Shown: in pieces, positions 44,936-55,879 of the stretch | How the letters are laid out: each line of letters opens with the position of its first letter | Position numbering within the stretch: position 1 is the first letter of the stretch | Translations under genes and position numbers: made by a program | Notes under the pieces: model-generated | What the model was told of the DNA's origin: nothing | Seen by the model: only the letters and a program-made list of their open reading frames with translations | Database searches by the model: none | Origin: Archivesica marissinica | Lineage: Eukaryota > Mollusca > Bivalvia > Venerida > Vesicomyidae | DNA: 64,000 bases | Direction: 5' to 3' | NCBI GenBank assembly: GCA_014843695.1 | Contig: CM026386.1 | Coordinates: 87,253,642 to 87,317,641, forward strand

Positions 44936-46909
44936 TGGTGCTGTCACACTATAACGTATTGCAGTAACGTATGCCGACGTATGTGAATGTTCAACAACAC
45001 GCTGGTGTATGTTGACATAAGTTAGGGGTAGGTTTGGTATAAGTTGTATACGTTAAAAGCACGCTGGTATAAGCTGACATACGTTGTTGTACGCTGAGGC
45101 CGAACTAATGTTTTGTGCATGCTTAACAATTGTGGGCGTATGCCGACGTCCTCTTCATAGGTCAGGCATAAGTTAGGCATACGCTAGACATACGCTAGAC
45201 ATGCGCTAAGTACGTTAGATGTAGGTTACTCATATGTCGAGATACGTCGAGATACGTTGGCATGACGGTGTACCGTACAGCTTACGTATTGCTAACCGAT
45301 GAGTAGCTTACTTCTAACCTACATATAACCTATATATGACGTATGTGCAACGTATATTGACGTATTCTGACGTATTACACGTATACCTGACGATGGAGTC
45401 ACTTATCGAACGTGTTTCTACCGTACAACTAGCGTATTGTTGGTGTTTTGCGGTCCCTGTATATAAGGGACATGTGTGTAGCTCACCATCACTTCTCCAC
45501 CGATCATCAGAGAAGATGGACGTTCCTGAGAGACTTCGACAAGAATACCAACTAGTCGTTCTCCAGCATCAGTATGACATCATCGAATTGGCCGTTCACC
45601 AGATCCGTGCCAACAGGATGCGGAAGAGAAGTGGTCAACGACGGGGGAGGGTCTGGGTCAGACCATGGATCGGGAGGTGACGGCAGTTTGGCCTATACAA
45701 CCAGGTTCTGGTGGAACTCCGTAGTAACGAGGACCAATCATCTTTCAAGAACTTCATGCGGATGTCCACCGAGTGGGCCCCCAAGCCACAAACCTGGTAC
45801 AGAGAGCCCTTGGAGCCTGGCATGAGGCTTGCCCTGACTTTGCGTCACCTTGCATCTGGGAGCAAGTATGCCGCGATGAAGTTCGGTTGGAGGGTCCCTT
45901 ACAACTCCCAGTCACGCCTCGTCCGAGTAGTCTGTCAAGCCATCATCGACGAATACATGGACGATGTGATGATTTGTCCTACCACTCCTGGTGAATGGCG
46001 TGCCATTGCGGACAGGTTCTATGAAAAGTGGAACTTCCCCCATACATGCGTGGCACTTGATGAAAAACACGTTGCCTGTCGGTGTCCTCCAAAGACTGGG
46101 TCCATGTACTACAACTATAAAGGATTTTATTCCGTTGTTCTGATGGCGCTTGTACAAATTCATCTCGGCAGATGTCGGTGGTACAGGATTAGCATCCGAA
46201 GCTCAGATTTACAATGACTCTGAGCTGAGGGAATGCGCTGAAGATGGTACCCTAGGTTTCCCTGACACCGAACCTATTCCCAACGACTACCAGGATGTGC
46301 CCTACTACTTCATCGGCGACGATGCCTTCGCCATACGACCGACCATGATGAAGCCGTACAGCCACAGGGGTCTGACGAATGATGAACGCGTCTTCAACTA
46401 CAGGCTTTCATGATCAAGGAGGGTAGAAGAAAATTCCTTCGGCATCCTGGCAAACCGATTCCAGGTTCTACTCAGTATTATGCAGCATCACCCCTCCACC
46501 GTCAAGGTCATCGTCAAAGCATGCATGGTACTGCACAACCTGATGAGGACCCGATACCCAGGACTGTACAGATCGGCGACGTATTTATGCAGAACGTCAC
46601 GTGATCGTTGGCAACACGCCGAGGTTTCTCATAATTTATTCATACGTTGGGCATAAGTCGAGAACGCTGGACTTATGCTGGCTATACGCTGTGATACACT
46701 GTATAAGGTATATATAAGTTAGTGATAGGTTACTAATAGGTTACACATACGATACAAAAACGTTCAATACGTTATGCATACGCGCAATGTATTCATACGG
46801 TAGAATTTTCGATGCTTTTTTGGGCGTATGCCGACGTGTTAACATTATTTTATGAGTTTTCATACGCTATGTATAAGTTCTCTAAAACGTTATAAGTGTG
46901 ACAGCACCA
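44936..46909 (+). mobile_element. PIF/Harbinger DNA transposon with TTA target duplication
   Basis: The left end TGGTGCTGTCACACTATAAC at 44936 and the right end '...gtgtgacagcacca' at 46909 are inverted repeats. TTA flanks both (44933-44935 and 46910-46912), the typical Harbinger target. Subterminal regions 44955-45400 and 46620-46890 are packed with short 'acgtatgcc / cataagtt / acgctag' motifs in both orientations, likely transposase-binding repeats. One gene (+) encodes a DDE_Tnp_4-type transposase. A separate Myb-like ORF2 was not found. Present in both duplicate copies, so inserted before the duplication. Confidence 0.93.
45515..46606 (+). pseudogene. PIF/Harbinger DDE transposase, inactivated
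   Basis: Starts MDVPERLRQEYQLVVLQHQY. Domain order: helical N-terminus; RLALTLRHLASGSKYAAMKF (helix-turn-helix-type DNA-binding region); CVALDEKHVACRCP, containing the first Asp but with Glu where most relatives have Gly; ISADVGGTGLASEAQIYNDS, containing the second Asp; PYYFIGDDAFAIRPTMMKPY; and ENSFGILANRF, containing the catalytic Glu. Lesions: TGA at 45678-45680, a frameshift near 46150-46180, and TGA at 46411-46413. Both stops sit where relatives have Arg, consistent with CGA-to-TGA change by methyl-CpG decay. Confidence 0.9.
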
Positions 46910-47984
46910 TTAGTATTTATCACGCTCCTTCTCGACCTGAGCCACATATTGTCGTTGAAAATGTAATAATGTGTATGCGTACACGTACGTGTGCCTGCGT
47001 GTGTTGATTGCCTAAATCAATCAAATAAAGCACTGCAATCAAATCTGCTAAATTAAATACAAACATGTTAAAAAGGTAACATGTGGAAACTGCAACTGGT
47101 TCTATTTAGCGTAGTATAATAATTCGCTTGAAAGCAACATAAATTCATATATCATAAGTTGAGAAACAAGTAAATAAAGATTTTATAAAATCAGATACTA
47201 CTCTGAAGATCTGAAATAATGACTTTTATCACATAACTTTGCTTACTTCAGGTTCATACAGCCATCACATATTTTCTTGTACGACCACACGTGCAATACA
47301 ACCAAGAATAATTCCTTTTTTATTGATCGACATAATACTGTGTCTACTTTGTAAGCTAAATATTAAACCATGTATGTTTAGGTTTAATAGTTGCATATCT
47401 ATATTGAGAAGACACAATTATATTCGCAGTAACTGTCATGATGCAGAATATTGACGTCATATTAAAATGCGTGGGCGTTTGACGCCAACATGAAAGCAGC
47501 AACATTATCTTGTACGAACATTCGATTAAAAGAATTGTTATAGCAATGTGATAAAAAGGATCTTACACATGTGAAATCACTACTCATGTATGCAAGATAC
47601 TATAAGTTGTATTTTATTCTTAATTATGTAGATCTAGATCTAATTGTGTTTACACACACTTGTTGCCTTGCATGGGAATGCCACTTTTAGAGTATTTGCA
47701 TTTAAAAACATTAATGTCCAAGTATAACACGTCATATTACTCGATGTGTCAAAATGGCACAATGGCATTTTACGCGCAATATATGTGTCAAAACCTCGTA
47801 ACTCGGCTTACAATGACATCAAGTCAATCGGAATACGAGATTTTGTCACATGTTTGCTATACAACTTTCCCTTTCACTCAGATGTACGATATATTGACAA
47901 AGGCGCGACACGGCCTATAGTTTCCCATTATATCAAAAAGTCGTTTTTTGTGAAAACTCGAGGAGGTTTTGACTCGACAACGAC
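46910..47984 (+). other. Intron, copy 2
   Basis: Matches about 9494-10370 of copy 1; 47770-47980 is extra sequence just before the 61-bp array. No gene recognised. Confidence 0.7.
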
Positions 47985-48905
47985 GATATGTCACGTGTAT
48001 TCTGAGATCATTGATAAGCCGTAATCTACTTGTGTTTCCAACTTATGTGTGTCATGTGTATTCTGAGATCATTGATAAGCCGTAATCTACTTGTGTTTCC
48101 AACTTATGTGTGTCACGTGTATTCTGAGATCATTGATAATACGTACTTGCCCTGTGTTTCCAACTTATGCGTGTCACGTGTATTCTGAGATCATTGATAA
48201 GACGTAATCTACCTGTGTTTCCAACTTATGCGTGTCACGTGTATTCTGAGATTATTGATCAAACGTAATCTACCTGTGTTTCCAACTTATGTGTGTCACG
48301 TGTATTCTGAGATAATTGATAAGACGTAATCTACATGTGTTACCAACTTATGCGTGTCACGTGTATTCTGAGATCATTGATAAAACGTAATCTACCTGTG
48401 TTTCCAACTTATGTGTGTCACGTGTATTCTGAGATAATTGATAACACGTAATCGACCTGTGTTTCCAACTTATGTGTGTCACGTGTATTCTGAGATCATT
48501 GATAACATGTAATATACCTGTGTTTCCAACGTATATATGTCACGTGTATTCTGAGATCATTGATAAGCCAGCAGTCTACCTGTGTTTCCAACTTATGCAT
48601 GTCACGTGTATTCTGAGATCATAGATAAGCGGCAGTCTACCTGTGTTTCCAACTTATGTGTGTCACGTGTATTCTGAGATCATATATAAGCGGCAGTCTA
48701 CCTGCGTTTCCAACTTATATGTGTCACGTGTATTCTGAGATCATTGATAAGACGTAATCTACCTGTGTTTCCAATTTATGTGTGTCACGTGTATTCTGAG
48801 ATCATTGATAATACGTAATCTACCTGTGTTTCCAACTTATGTGTGTCACGTGTAATCTGAGATAATTGATAAGACATACACATGTAATCTACCTGTGTTT
48901 CAAAC
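47985..48905 (+). repeat. 61-bp minisatellite array, copy 2
   Basis: About 15 units of the family at 10371-11915 ('gtcacgtgtattctgagatc', 'tgtgtttccaacttatg'). Units differ from one another much more than the central block in copy 1. Confidence 0.94.
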
Positions 48906-49029
48906 TTATATTTGTCACATAAATGGTATATAATGAAAATATTGCTTCTATTCTTCATCTGTCCTGACACATGTATTGTGCAATTAATAGGTTTAATGTT
49001 GTGCTCTTGTGAAACTCTTCAATATATGT

Positions 49030-49425
49030 TCGTCAAATTTATCTTACCGGTATGTGATTATGTTCTTCAACTTTATCTTACCGATATGTGCTTATGTTCT
49101 TCTACTTTATCTTACCGGTATGTGAGTATGTTCGTCAACTTTATCTTACCGGTATGTGCTTATGTTCGTCAAATTTATCTTACCGGTATGTGCTCATGTT
49201 CGTCAAATTTATCTTACCGGTATGTGCTTATGTTCGTCAACTTTATCTTACCGGTATGTGCTTATGTTCGTCAAATTTATCTTACCGGTATGTGCTTATG
49301 TTCTTCAACTTTATCTTACCGGTATGTGCTTATGTTCTTCAAAAAGTTATCTTACCGGTAGGTGCTTATGTTCTTCAAATTTATCTTACCGGTATGTGCT
49401 CATGTTCGTCAAATGTATCATATGT
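49030..49425 (+). repeat. 34-bp minisatellite array, copy 2
   Basis: About 12 units of 'cttaccggtatgtgcttatg' plus 'ttcgtcaaatttat'. In this copy 'ggtatgtg' dominates, whereas copy 1 has mostly 'ggtaggtg'. Confidence 0.94.
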
Positions 49426-49501
49426 TCTTATTAATTAGTATGAATATACTTTCCTTAGCGTTTCATGTTAGGTAATTATTCATGATATTTACAAATCCCT
49501 C

Positions 49502-50272
49502 CGGACGTAATCACAGCAACAACAAAGTCGTAATTGTATTTAATTACATCTAAGAGCCTACATTATAACCAACACAGAGACACTAGTCTCAATACTAACC
49601 AACCAGGCTCTCTCCCTGCCAAAGCTGTTCGAGATGGTTTTATAGACAATTGTGAGGAGAGCTATAAGCTCTGCCCACAATTCTTTTAACTAATCAAATT
49701 CATTTAGCTTTTCAATTGTTGACAATTTGGCATGGAATATCAAATAGACTTGATCACACGATCATGCGTTTCCATGACCGTGTGATCCCGCCAGTGTCTA
49801 CTGCCAGAGAGAATGCAACACCTCTGCAAACCATGCATTAATTCCGGCTTGCACCAGTCAATTCATTGTGTGTTGATCACACGATCATGCGTTTCCATTA
49901 CCCTGTGATCCCGTCCGTGTCTACTGCCAGAGAGAATGCAATACCTCTGCAAACCATGCATTAATTCCGGCTTGCACCAGTCAATTCATTGTGTGTACGC
50001 TGCTTAGTAAGCACTCTACCACCACATGTCTGGCGAAATCCCATATGATGGTAGCGTGATCCAAACAATGGAATTCCACCATCCATTTTATCAAGTGCAG
50101 ACATGTATATCATATGTCCCCAACACAGGACACATACACACACTGAAAAGACTGTTGTCCTATAATATAATCATACATGTTTAAATAATTAAATTAAGAG
50201 AGTCATCAAAACATAAGGTGATTAATCACTACACATGTATATAGGCGTAAGGCAAAAGGTAACTATGTTACA
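49502..50272 (-). repeat. 3' LTR of the gypsy element (771 bp)
   Basis: Matches 60998-61637 but contains a 123-bp internal tandem duplication starting 'tgatcacacgatcatgcg' at 49751 and again at 49874. The other LTR has one copy. Short open frames inside both LTRs (about 49961-50143 and 61337-61543, minus) are conserved only because the LTRs are. Confidence 0.93.
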
Positions 50273-50282
50273 CTCCTCCCCT
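50273..50282 (-). promoter_or_regulatory. Polypurine tract of the gypsy element
   Basis: On the minus strand AGGGGAGGAG lies immediately before the TGTAACA start of the 3' LTR, the expected priming site for plus-strand DNA synthesis. Confidence 0.8.
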
Positions 50283-51075
50283 GATCAGAAGATTAATTTG
50301 TTTTAATTAATCTGACCAGCACAATACCAACAAAGGTACTATGTACCTACGTCATAATATACATTAAAATAATAAACAAATAATAATAAAATGTTACTAT
50401 GAATTTGTTGACACCAATATGCATTCGGTGTACATTATAGCATCATATAAGGATATGCTCTTAACTTGAAAATAAAACACAAAAGTAACACACGCACAAA
50501 TGCAGTTAATAAAACAAGTTAAATTGTCAATGTTTCTAGTTGGTGGTAAGGTCATCATATCATCTATATAATGGCATCGTTGACGGTGGTATTCGTGACA
50601 TCATGGGTTGGTAACATCGCCTAAGATACGTTATCGTTGGACGTGACATGATAATATACCTGGTCAGGAGGCTCGCTGTAACCAAACGAATTTATGACAC
50701 ACTTATGAACGAAGCGTGTCATTTTCCAAGACATAATCATGACTTCATATATAAATGAAGTGTTTAGTCCAATTAGCAGATGAATATTTGATTGTTTCAT
50801 CCGCAAGTCCGAAGTGGTAGTAAAGTTGTAAAGTTATTTCGATGTTGTAAAGTTATTATATTATTTCAGTTAAGTTTATCGTTGCTTATTTATTGAGGAT
50901 CGTTTGTAGCTCTGACATCAAAGTAAGCTTTAAACATTCTATCGATTTGCTCTGATTGCTCATTGATATATTCCACATGTTGTTTATGTAGATGAACCAT
51001 CATTTCATTCTGTTCGTTGATGAAATGTTGTTGGTTTTCAATTGTCTGACATTGATGTTTTATCAGTTGCTGTTG
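50283..51075 (-). other. Retrotransposon 3' untranslated region
   Basis: AT-rich sequence between the last small ORF and the polypurine tract, with no coding motif recognised. 50930-51075 includes a repetitive 'gttgttgatg'-like stretch. Confidence 0.6.
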
Positions 51076-51300
51076 TTAAAGAGTCGTTGCCAAAAGTCTA
51101 TCCATTTGTTTTGATGCCTCTATCCTAGGTGTTGTGTCATCTCCAATATTCTTCAAATAAAACATAGCATAGTCATAAGTGTCATGATGATACAATGGTG
51201 AAACTGTGACTAATTGTTCATAACAACCCAACGAGCCGGTCATATATGTCACCTTGTGGGTAGCGAAGAGGGCCACTCCCTGGATGTATGCTAAGTCCAT
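51076..51300 (-). CDS. Unidentified small ORF downstream of env, 74 aa
   Basis: MDLAYIQGVALFATHKVTYM to MDRLLATTL. Intact frame, no signal or TM helix, family not recognised. Its place between the env-like gene and the 3' LTR suggests an accessory ORF of this lineage; a chance frame is possible. Confidence 0.4.
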   Translation of the reverse strand: MDLAYIQGVALFATHKVTYMTGSLGCYEQLVTVSPLYHHDTYDYAMFYLKNIGDDTTPRIEASKQMDRLLATTL

Positions 51301-51478
51301 TGTTTATATCACAATTGAACATTATTTACAATAAATCCAACTTGTGCACAATATTATCTTCAACAGTTCTCCATTTATTTACAATTTTACGACGTCGTAT
51401 TACTCAGTGCACATTGTCGCAGCTGTTGTCTGTCTTGATTTCGCCTCAACGCATGTAGCAATATACTTCCTCTACGAG

Positions 51479-52129
51479 TCAAGCCCCACGCATTGACGTA
51501 AATTGTGAAGCCTGAAATTCACTGGTCACAGGGTGATGTTGCCGCTGAGAAATTGTATCGTCGTCCCCTCGTAACGAGTCGACCAGTTGTTCTTCATTAA
51601 CGGTGTGTACATCAGCCGTAGGAGTAGGAGAATTCTTTGAATCACTATGTTTGTGTCTACTAATTAAACATGTTATAAATTTGGAAAACTGAAGTCGTTG
51701 GCCGATGTTTGTTTTACAACAAATTACAATGATTACACTAATTGCTAACACAATCCCTATGACTACATAATGAAAATAACTGTGAGTGTTCTTTATTGTT
51801 ATGGGCTGGTACTTTTTAACATGCTTGATAAATTCAATCATGGGGATTTCCTTCAATTCTAACAAATCTTCATAAATTATGCGTACTAATGATTTATAAG
51901 GCTTTAAATCATGAACCAACGTAATCAACCAACGCCCTTCATGTACGTGTATATCATTCGTCTTTTTAAAAACAACATTCTCGCGAACAAACATTGCTTC
52001 CTTACGACAGAATTGTGAAATAGACACAAACAAAATGAGAACCATCCTTATCTGCAAAATACACACACACACACACACACACACACAAATTACTAATATT
52101 ACGAAACGAGGATGCATACATGTATTCAT
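51479..52129 (-). pseudogene. env-like third ORF, internally truncated
   Basis: A 216-residue frame. Two hydrophobic stretches near the N-terminus (about 8-40) include a Cys-Val run encoded by an (AC)n microsatellite. Next is MFVRENVVFKKTNDIHVHEG with RWLITLVHDLKPY, a segment I associate with the N-terminal part of env-like proteins of molluscan gypsy elements. It passes directly to a C-terminal transmembrane helix (FHYVVIGIVLAISVIIVICC) and a cytoplasmic tail. The middle, including any fusion region, is absent, so the product could not act as an envelope. In intact relatives such proteins are membrane glycoproteins; function here is lost. Confidence 0.72.
52061..52088. repeat. (AC)n microsatellite inside the env-like ORF
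   Basis: About 14 AC dinucleotides; on the minus strand they encode alternating Val-Cys. Confidence 0.95.
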
Positions 52130-52180
52130 AATAACTACGTTGCGACTTTAACGAGTTCTCTACAACCTAACTCGAGGTTT

Positions 52181-52849
52181 CTATAGCATATCTGAGAATA
52201 ACCTCAACAAAGTTTTAACTTTGTGATATTTCCCACTATATTTTGACATTTTTGGTTCTACCTTGCATTCAATGTTGTCGATATCTACCGACATATGTTC
52301 TTCATTATCTGACATTGAAATGCGTGTTTCATAATTACTCTGGGTTGCCATGTTTTCATGATAATTATCATTATTTACATTTTGATCAGCGTCATTGACA
52401 ATACCCGGGGAAATGGACATTTCCCTATTTACCCGACAGTTTACTCTTTTTGCAAGTTCCATAAGGGGAATATCATCTTTGCTATCAGAATCTGACCTTT
52501 CATTCCTCATTTTCTTGACTAATTTTGCAAGAGGCATATCAATTTCGGAGTCATCGGACTCATTGACCTCATCAACATTAATATTGACTTCTGGTTCAGT
52601 GCCGGACTCATCAGAATCGGAAGACTCAGGTGGAATGACATAATCAGCTTTTCTCAATATGCGGTCATCATGGTTTCTTGGAATTTCCCAATCAATTTTA
52701 GCTAACCGTAATTGTTCAGCGTGGACCCTAGAGGTTGCCCCCGTTAACTGATTTAAAATAACCTATGACACTGGGCCTGTTTTCTCAATTATTCGATAAT
52801 ATGGGGACCATTTTTGATCTAACTTTCCTCGTCTATGGTTAATATAGAA
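52181..52849 (-). pseudogene. Pol C-terminus: GPY/F-like segment and acidic tail
   Basis: 52658-52849 reads (minus) KWSPYYRIIEKTGPVS, then after a stop VILNQLTGATSRVHAEQLRL, resembling the GPY/F module that follows gypsy integrases. Open frame 52181-52657 continues with RKADYVIPPESSDSDESGTE, a strongly acidic Asp/Ser/Glu tail. It ends just before the env-like ORF. Confidence 0.72.
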
Positions 52850-53691
52850 CTATATATAGTCACCTATGTCAAATTGAATTGATTTTGAACCTCTGTCCGC
52901 ATATTTAGCATTGCGATTTTTAGCCTTCTTAAGATTACTCCTAACCCTAACAAAAGCTTTGTGTTGCTCCTCAAGAGTAACTAAATGTAAATCTTGACCC
53001 TGATATTTTCTGCGCGGTTTTAATATATTGTCCACAGGCAAAACTACATCCCTATTGTACAAAAGGAAAAATGCTGAGTACTTGGATGATTCGCTGATAT
53101 TAAAGCGAATGGCAGCCAACGTTTGTTGCAATTGTAAATCCCACGTTTCTTGTCTGTCGGACAGTTTATTAGACAACACATCGTGCAGGGTACGATGGAA
53201 ACGTTCGACCTTGACATTTGATTGTGGGTGATATACGCTTGTTAAAACATGGTCTATTTTTAGAAGATCTAATGTTCCTTTGACAATTTTGTTTACATTT
53301 TCACTGCCATTATCTGTAACAATTTGAAGTGGACATCCAAATCTAGGAAATATTTCTTCAATTAATAAATTAGCTACAGTCTCAGCAGTTTTGCCCGGTA
53401 CACTAAATGCCTCAGGCCATCCGGAAAACCAATCAACAAATGCAATTATGTACATATTACATGAGAGACTAGTTACATAAGGTCCACTTAAGTCTAGACT
53501 AACCTTAGCCCACGGATAAGGCGGTATATCAGTCTCTTGTAATGGTTGTCTAACTTTTTGTAAAGACCGTGTTTGACAAAGGGTACACATAGTAACATAT
53601 TCATGTACTTCCTTAAAGAGATTTTGTCAGTAATAGTTTTGTTTAATGGACTCAAAAGTATTCTGTACTCCCATGTGTCCATTTGCATCAT
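52850..53691 (-). pseudogene. Gypsy integrase (H2C2 remnant and rve core)
   Basis: The zinc-domain end is CTLCQTRSLQK. The core in 52850-53590 has AKVSLDLSGPYVTS with the first Asp, FVDWFSGWPEAF, QIVTDNGSENVN with the second Asp, and YHPQSNVKVERFHRTL with the catalytic Glu. YHPQSNVKVER has Val where relatives usually have Gly. The upstream part (53494-53691) is in another frame, so at least one frameshift exists. It would insert the cDNA into the genome. Confidence 0.93.
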
Positions 53692-53692
53692 G

Positions 53693-54480
53693 CTATTGAT
53701 TGATTACCATTTGCTTCAAGTGCAAAGGAACATACATCCTTAACCAAGGGTCATTTTCAGGGTTGGAAAAATAATAAAGTATGTCATCAACTACAAGGTG
53801 GTGTCTCTGTAATTCTTTCCTTCCATTCCCATTTAAAACTATTTTCTTGGTTTCAACTATGACCTCATCTTTCGATTGCTCCCTAACTATGTCAACTCCT
53901 TCAGACAAACTTAGCAACTCAATGCCATCAGGTTTTCTTAAAGTATCGACTTCAGGTAAATTGCAGCTTGCAAATGCCTTTGGATCAAAATATGTCCAAT
54001 ACATTAACCTCGTTATCATTGACATCAAGTTCCGTGTCATATTGTACATGTCATTGATGGGTAATGATGATGTATTACTTGGATGCTTTGACAATAAATC
54101 AGCACAAGTGTTTGTAGTACCCGGTATGTATTCAAGTGTACAATTGTAACCAGACATTGTCAAAGCCCAAAGCTGTATCTTTTTGTTCTGCATCGGTGAC
54201 TCAAGTAAATATTTGAGAGGCGTATGATCTGTTTTGATTACAAATTGTGCATTGTGTAAATAGTAATCAAGTTTTGATAATGCATAATGTATTGCATAGG
54301 CTTCTCTTTCAACTGTTTACCATTTGCATTGACTTCTGCTAAGCTTGTGAGACAAGTAGTATATAGGCTTCTCTTCCCCCTCACACATTTGAGTGAGACA
54401 TGCCCCAACACAAGTGTCGCTTGCATCTGTGTACAATGCATAAGGTAGACTAGAGTTGGGATAAGTTAAGAGTGGGACAA
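53693..54480 (-). pseudogene. Gypsy RNase H and linker
   Basis: Minus strand from 54480: SLPYALYTDASDTCVGACLT (first catalytic Asp), EEKPIYYLSHKLS, then (shifted frame) HNAQFVIKTDHTPLKYLLES (TDH/PL motif) and QNKKIQLWALTMSGYNCTLE. YIPGTTNTCADLLSKHP closes the RNase H. The linker to integrase follows to 53693. Frameshift near 54240-54310. Confidence 0.9.
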
Positions 54481-55330
54481 TGGCTAAGCTTTCTTTCAGA
54501 TATCAAAAGCTTTTTGATGTACAATGGTCCATTTAAAGTGAGCATGTTTTCTTTTCAACACTATGATTGGCTCCGCTATTTGAGAATAGTTTGGAAGGAA
54601 CCGACGATAATATGAACTAATTCCTAATAATGACCTGACCTCCCTCACACAAGTAGGAGTAGGCAAAGTTCTATTTGCTTCAACCTTTTTCTGATCTGGC
54701 TTGATGCCAACTTCATTGGTCGTAAATCCTAAGTATCGTGTTTCTGTTTGTAGGAAACTGCACTGTTTCAACTTCAGTTTTAGATGGTATGAATGTAACC
54801 TTTCAAAAACCATGTTTATGTGCTGCATGTGTTCATCAAAGGTTGAACTAAATATCAAAATGTCATCTAAGTACGCAGTACTAAAGTCGTTGTAACTTTG
54901 AAGTACGACCGACATAAGTTCCTGGAATATAGCAGGGGCATTTGAAAGGCCAAAAGCATTACCCTGAACTCGTATAGGCCTTCGAAAGAGGTAAAGGCAG
55001 TTTTCTCTTGATCTTTAGGAGCCAATGCAACTTGCCAATAACTGCTCTTTAAATCTAAACTTGTGAAGTATTACCAAGCAATGCCAAAATCACATTTATC
55101 AAAGGCAAAGGGAACGAATTTTTCTTTGTTATCTGGTTTAACTTTCGAAAATCTACACAAAACCTTTTTGTTCCATCCTTTTTATCAACAATAACGACAG
55201 GAAAAGACCATGGTGACCCAGATCTTTGAATAACACCTGCGTCTAGCATTTCGTCAATTGCTTTACTAATTATTTGTCTATTATTTATGTGAGCCCTGTA
55301 CGGTCTCAATTTAATGGGTTCATGGTTTCC
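54481..55330 (-). pseudogene. Gypsy reverse transcriptase
   Basis: Motifs in order: PIKLRPYRAHINNRQIISKA, SGSPWSFPVVIVDKKDGTKR and FCVDFRKLNQITKKNSFPLP (55055-55330); FTSLDLKSSYWQVALA (catalytic Asp, about 55000-55060, shifted frame); and AYLDDILIFSSTFDEHMQHI with the YLDD box at about 54855. RYLGFTTNEVGIKPDQKK and REVRSLLGISSYYRRFLPNY complete the thumb and connection. Frameshifts near 55055 and 54915 separate the parts. Confidence 0.94.
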
Positions 55331-55879
55331 TACATCTACTTTAATTTTTACAACGTTTGTATGACCTAGTTCTGAGTCACTACTTGCAAATAAATCCCGG
55401 TTTTTCATGACCAGTTTTTTCAGATTTGATCTATATTCGTCAGGTGCATCCAAATCTAGCAAATCTATGACCTTGGGAAGTTGACTTTTATCAAATATGG
55501 TGTTGACATGTTTGACATTTGTATCCGATGCACTTGAAAGTTGCGCTACAAGGCCATGCCTACGTATTCTGTAAAATCTGTTAGTTTTGTTTACAACTAA
55601 TATTGGCACAATCCTATTTTTCGGCAGCCTAGTCACTGAATTTATAATTTGTATATCTGGTTCATTTACAATAAAACCTCTGTCTATTTCGGAAATTTGA
55701 AATAAATCTCCTACTTGTAAATTAGGATGCTCTCGGACTTTACCATAGCAAATAGTTGCACTATTTGGTTTTATTACTTGAGTATATATCATTCTAACTG
55801 TACTAGTAATGTGAATATCCTCTTCTAACCTAACATACGTTGCCCCCTGTATTCTCATACATTCTAACTGTACTAGCAA
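55331..55879 (-). pseudogene. Protease-RT linker region of pol
   Basis: Continuous with RT. It includes the single-copy continuation of the minisatellite unit (MRIQGATYVRLEEDIHITST leading to VRMIYTQVIKPNSATICYG), which shows the array arose from this coding segment. Confidence 0.8.

Larger units (their letters stand above)
39430..49501 (+). other. Segmental duplication, copy 2
   Basis: Partner of 1-12830. It contains the 105-bp array, an empty site for the 4.9-kb transposon (41461-41463), Ig exon 42305-42613, a complete-ended Harbinger element, and the 61-bp and 34-bp arrays. It is interrupted at 49502 by the gypsy element and resumes at 61638. About 60 bp corresponding to 12603-12663 is missing at that point. 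Confidence 0.93.

Noticed and set aside
49961..50143. Small LTR frame conserved in both LTRs as a gene
   Set aside because: The two copies are LTR duplicates, so conservation is automatic. No independent coding evidence.
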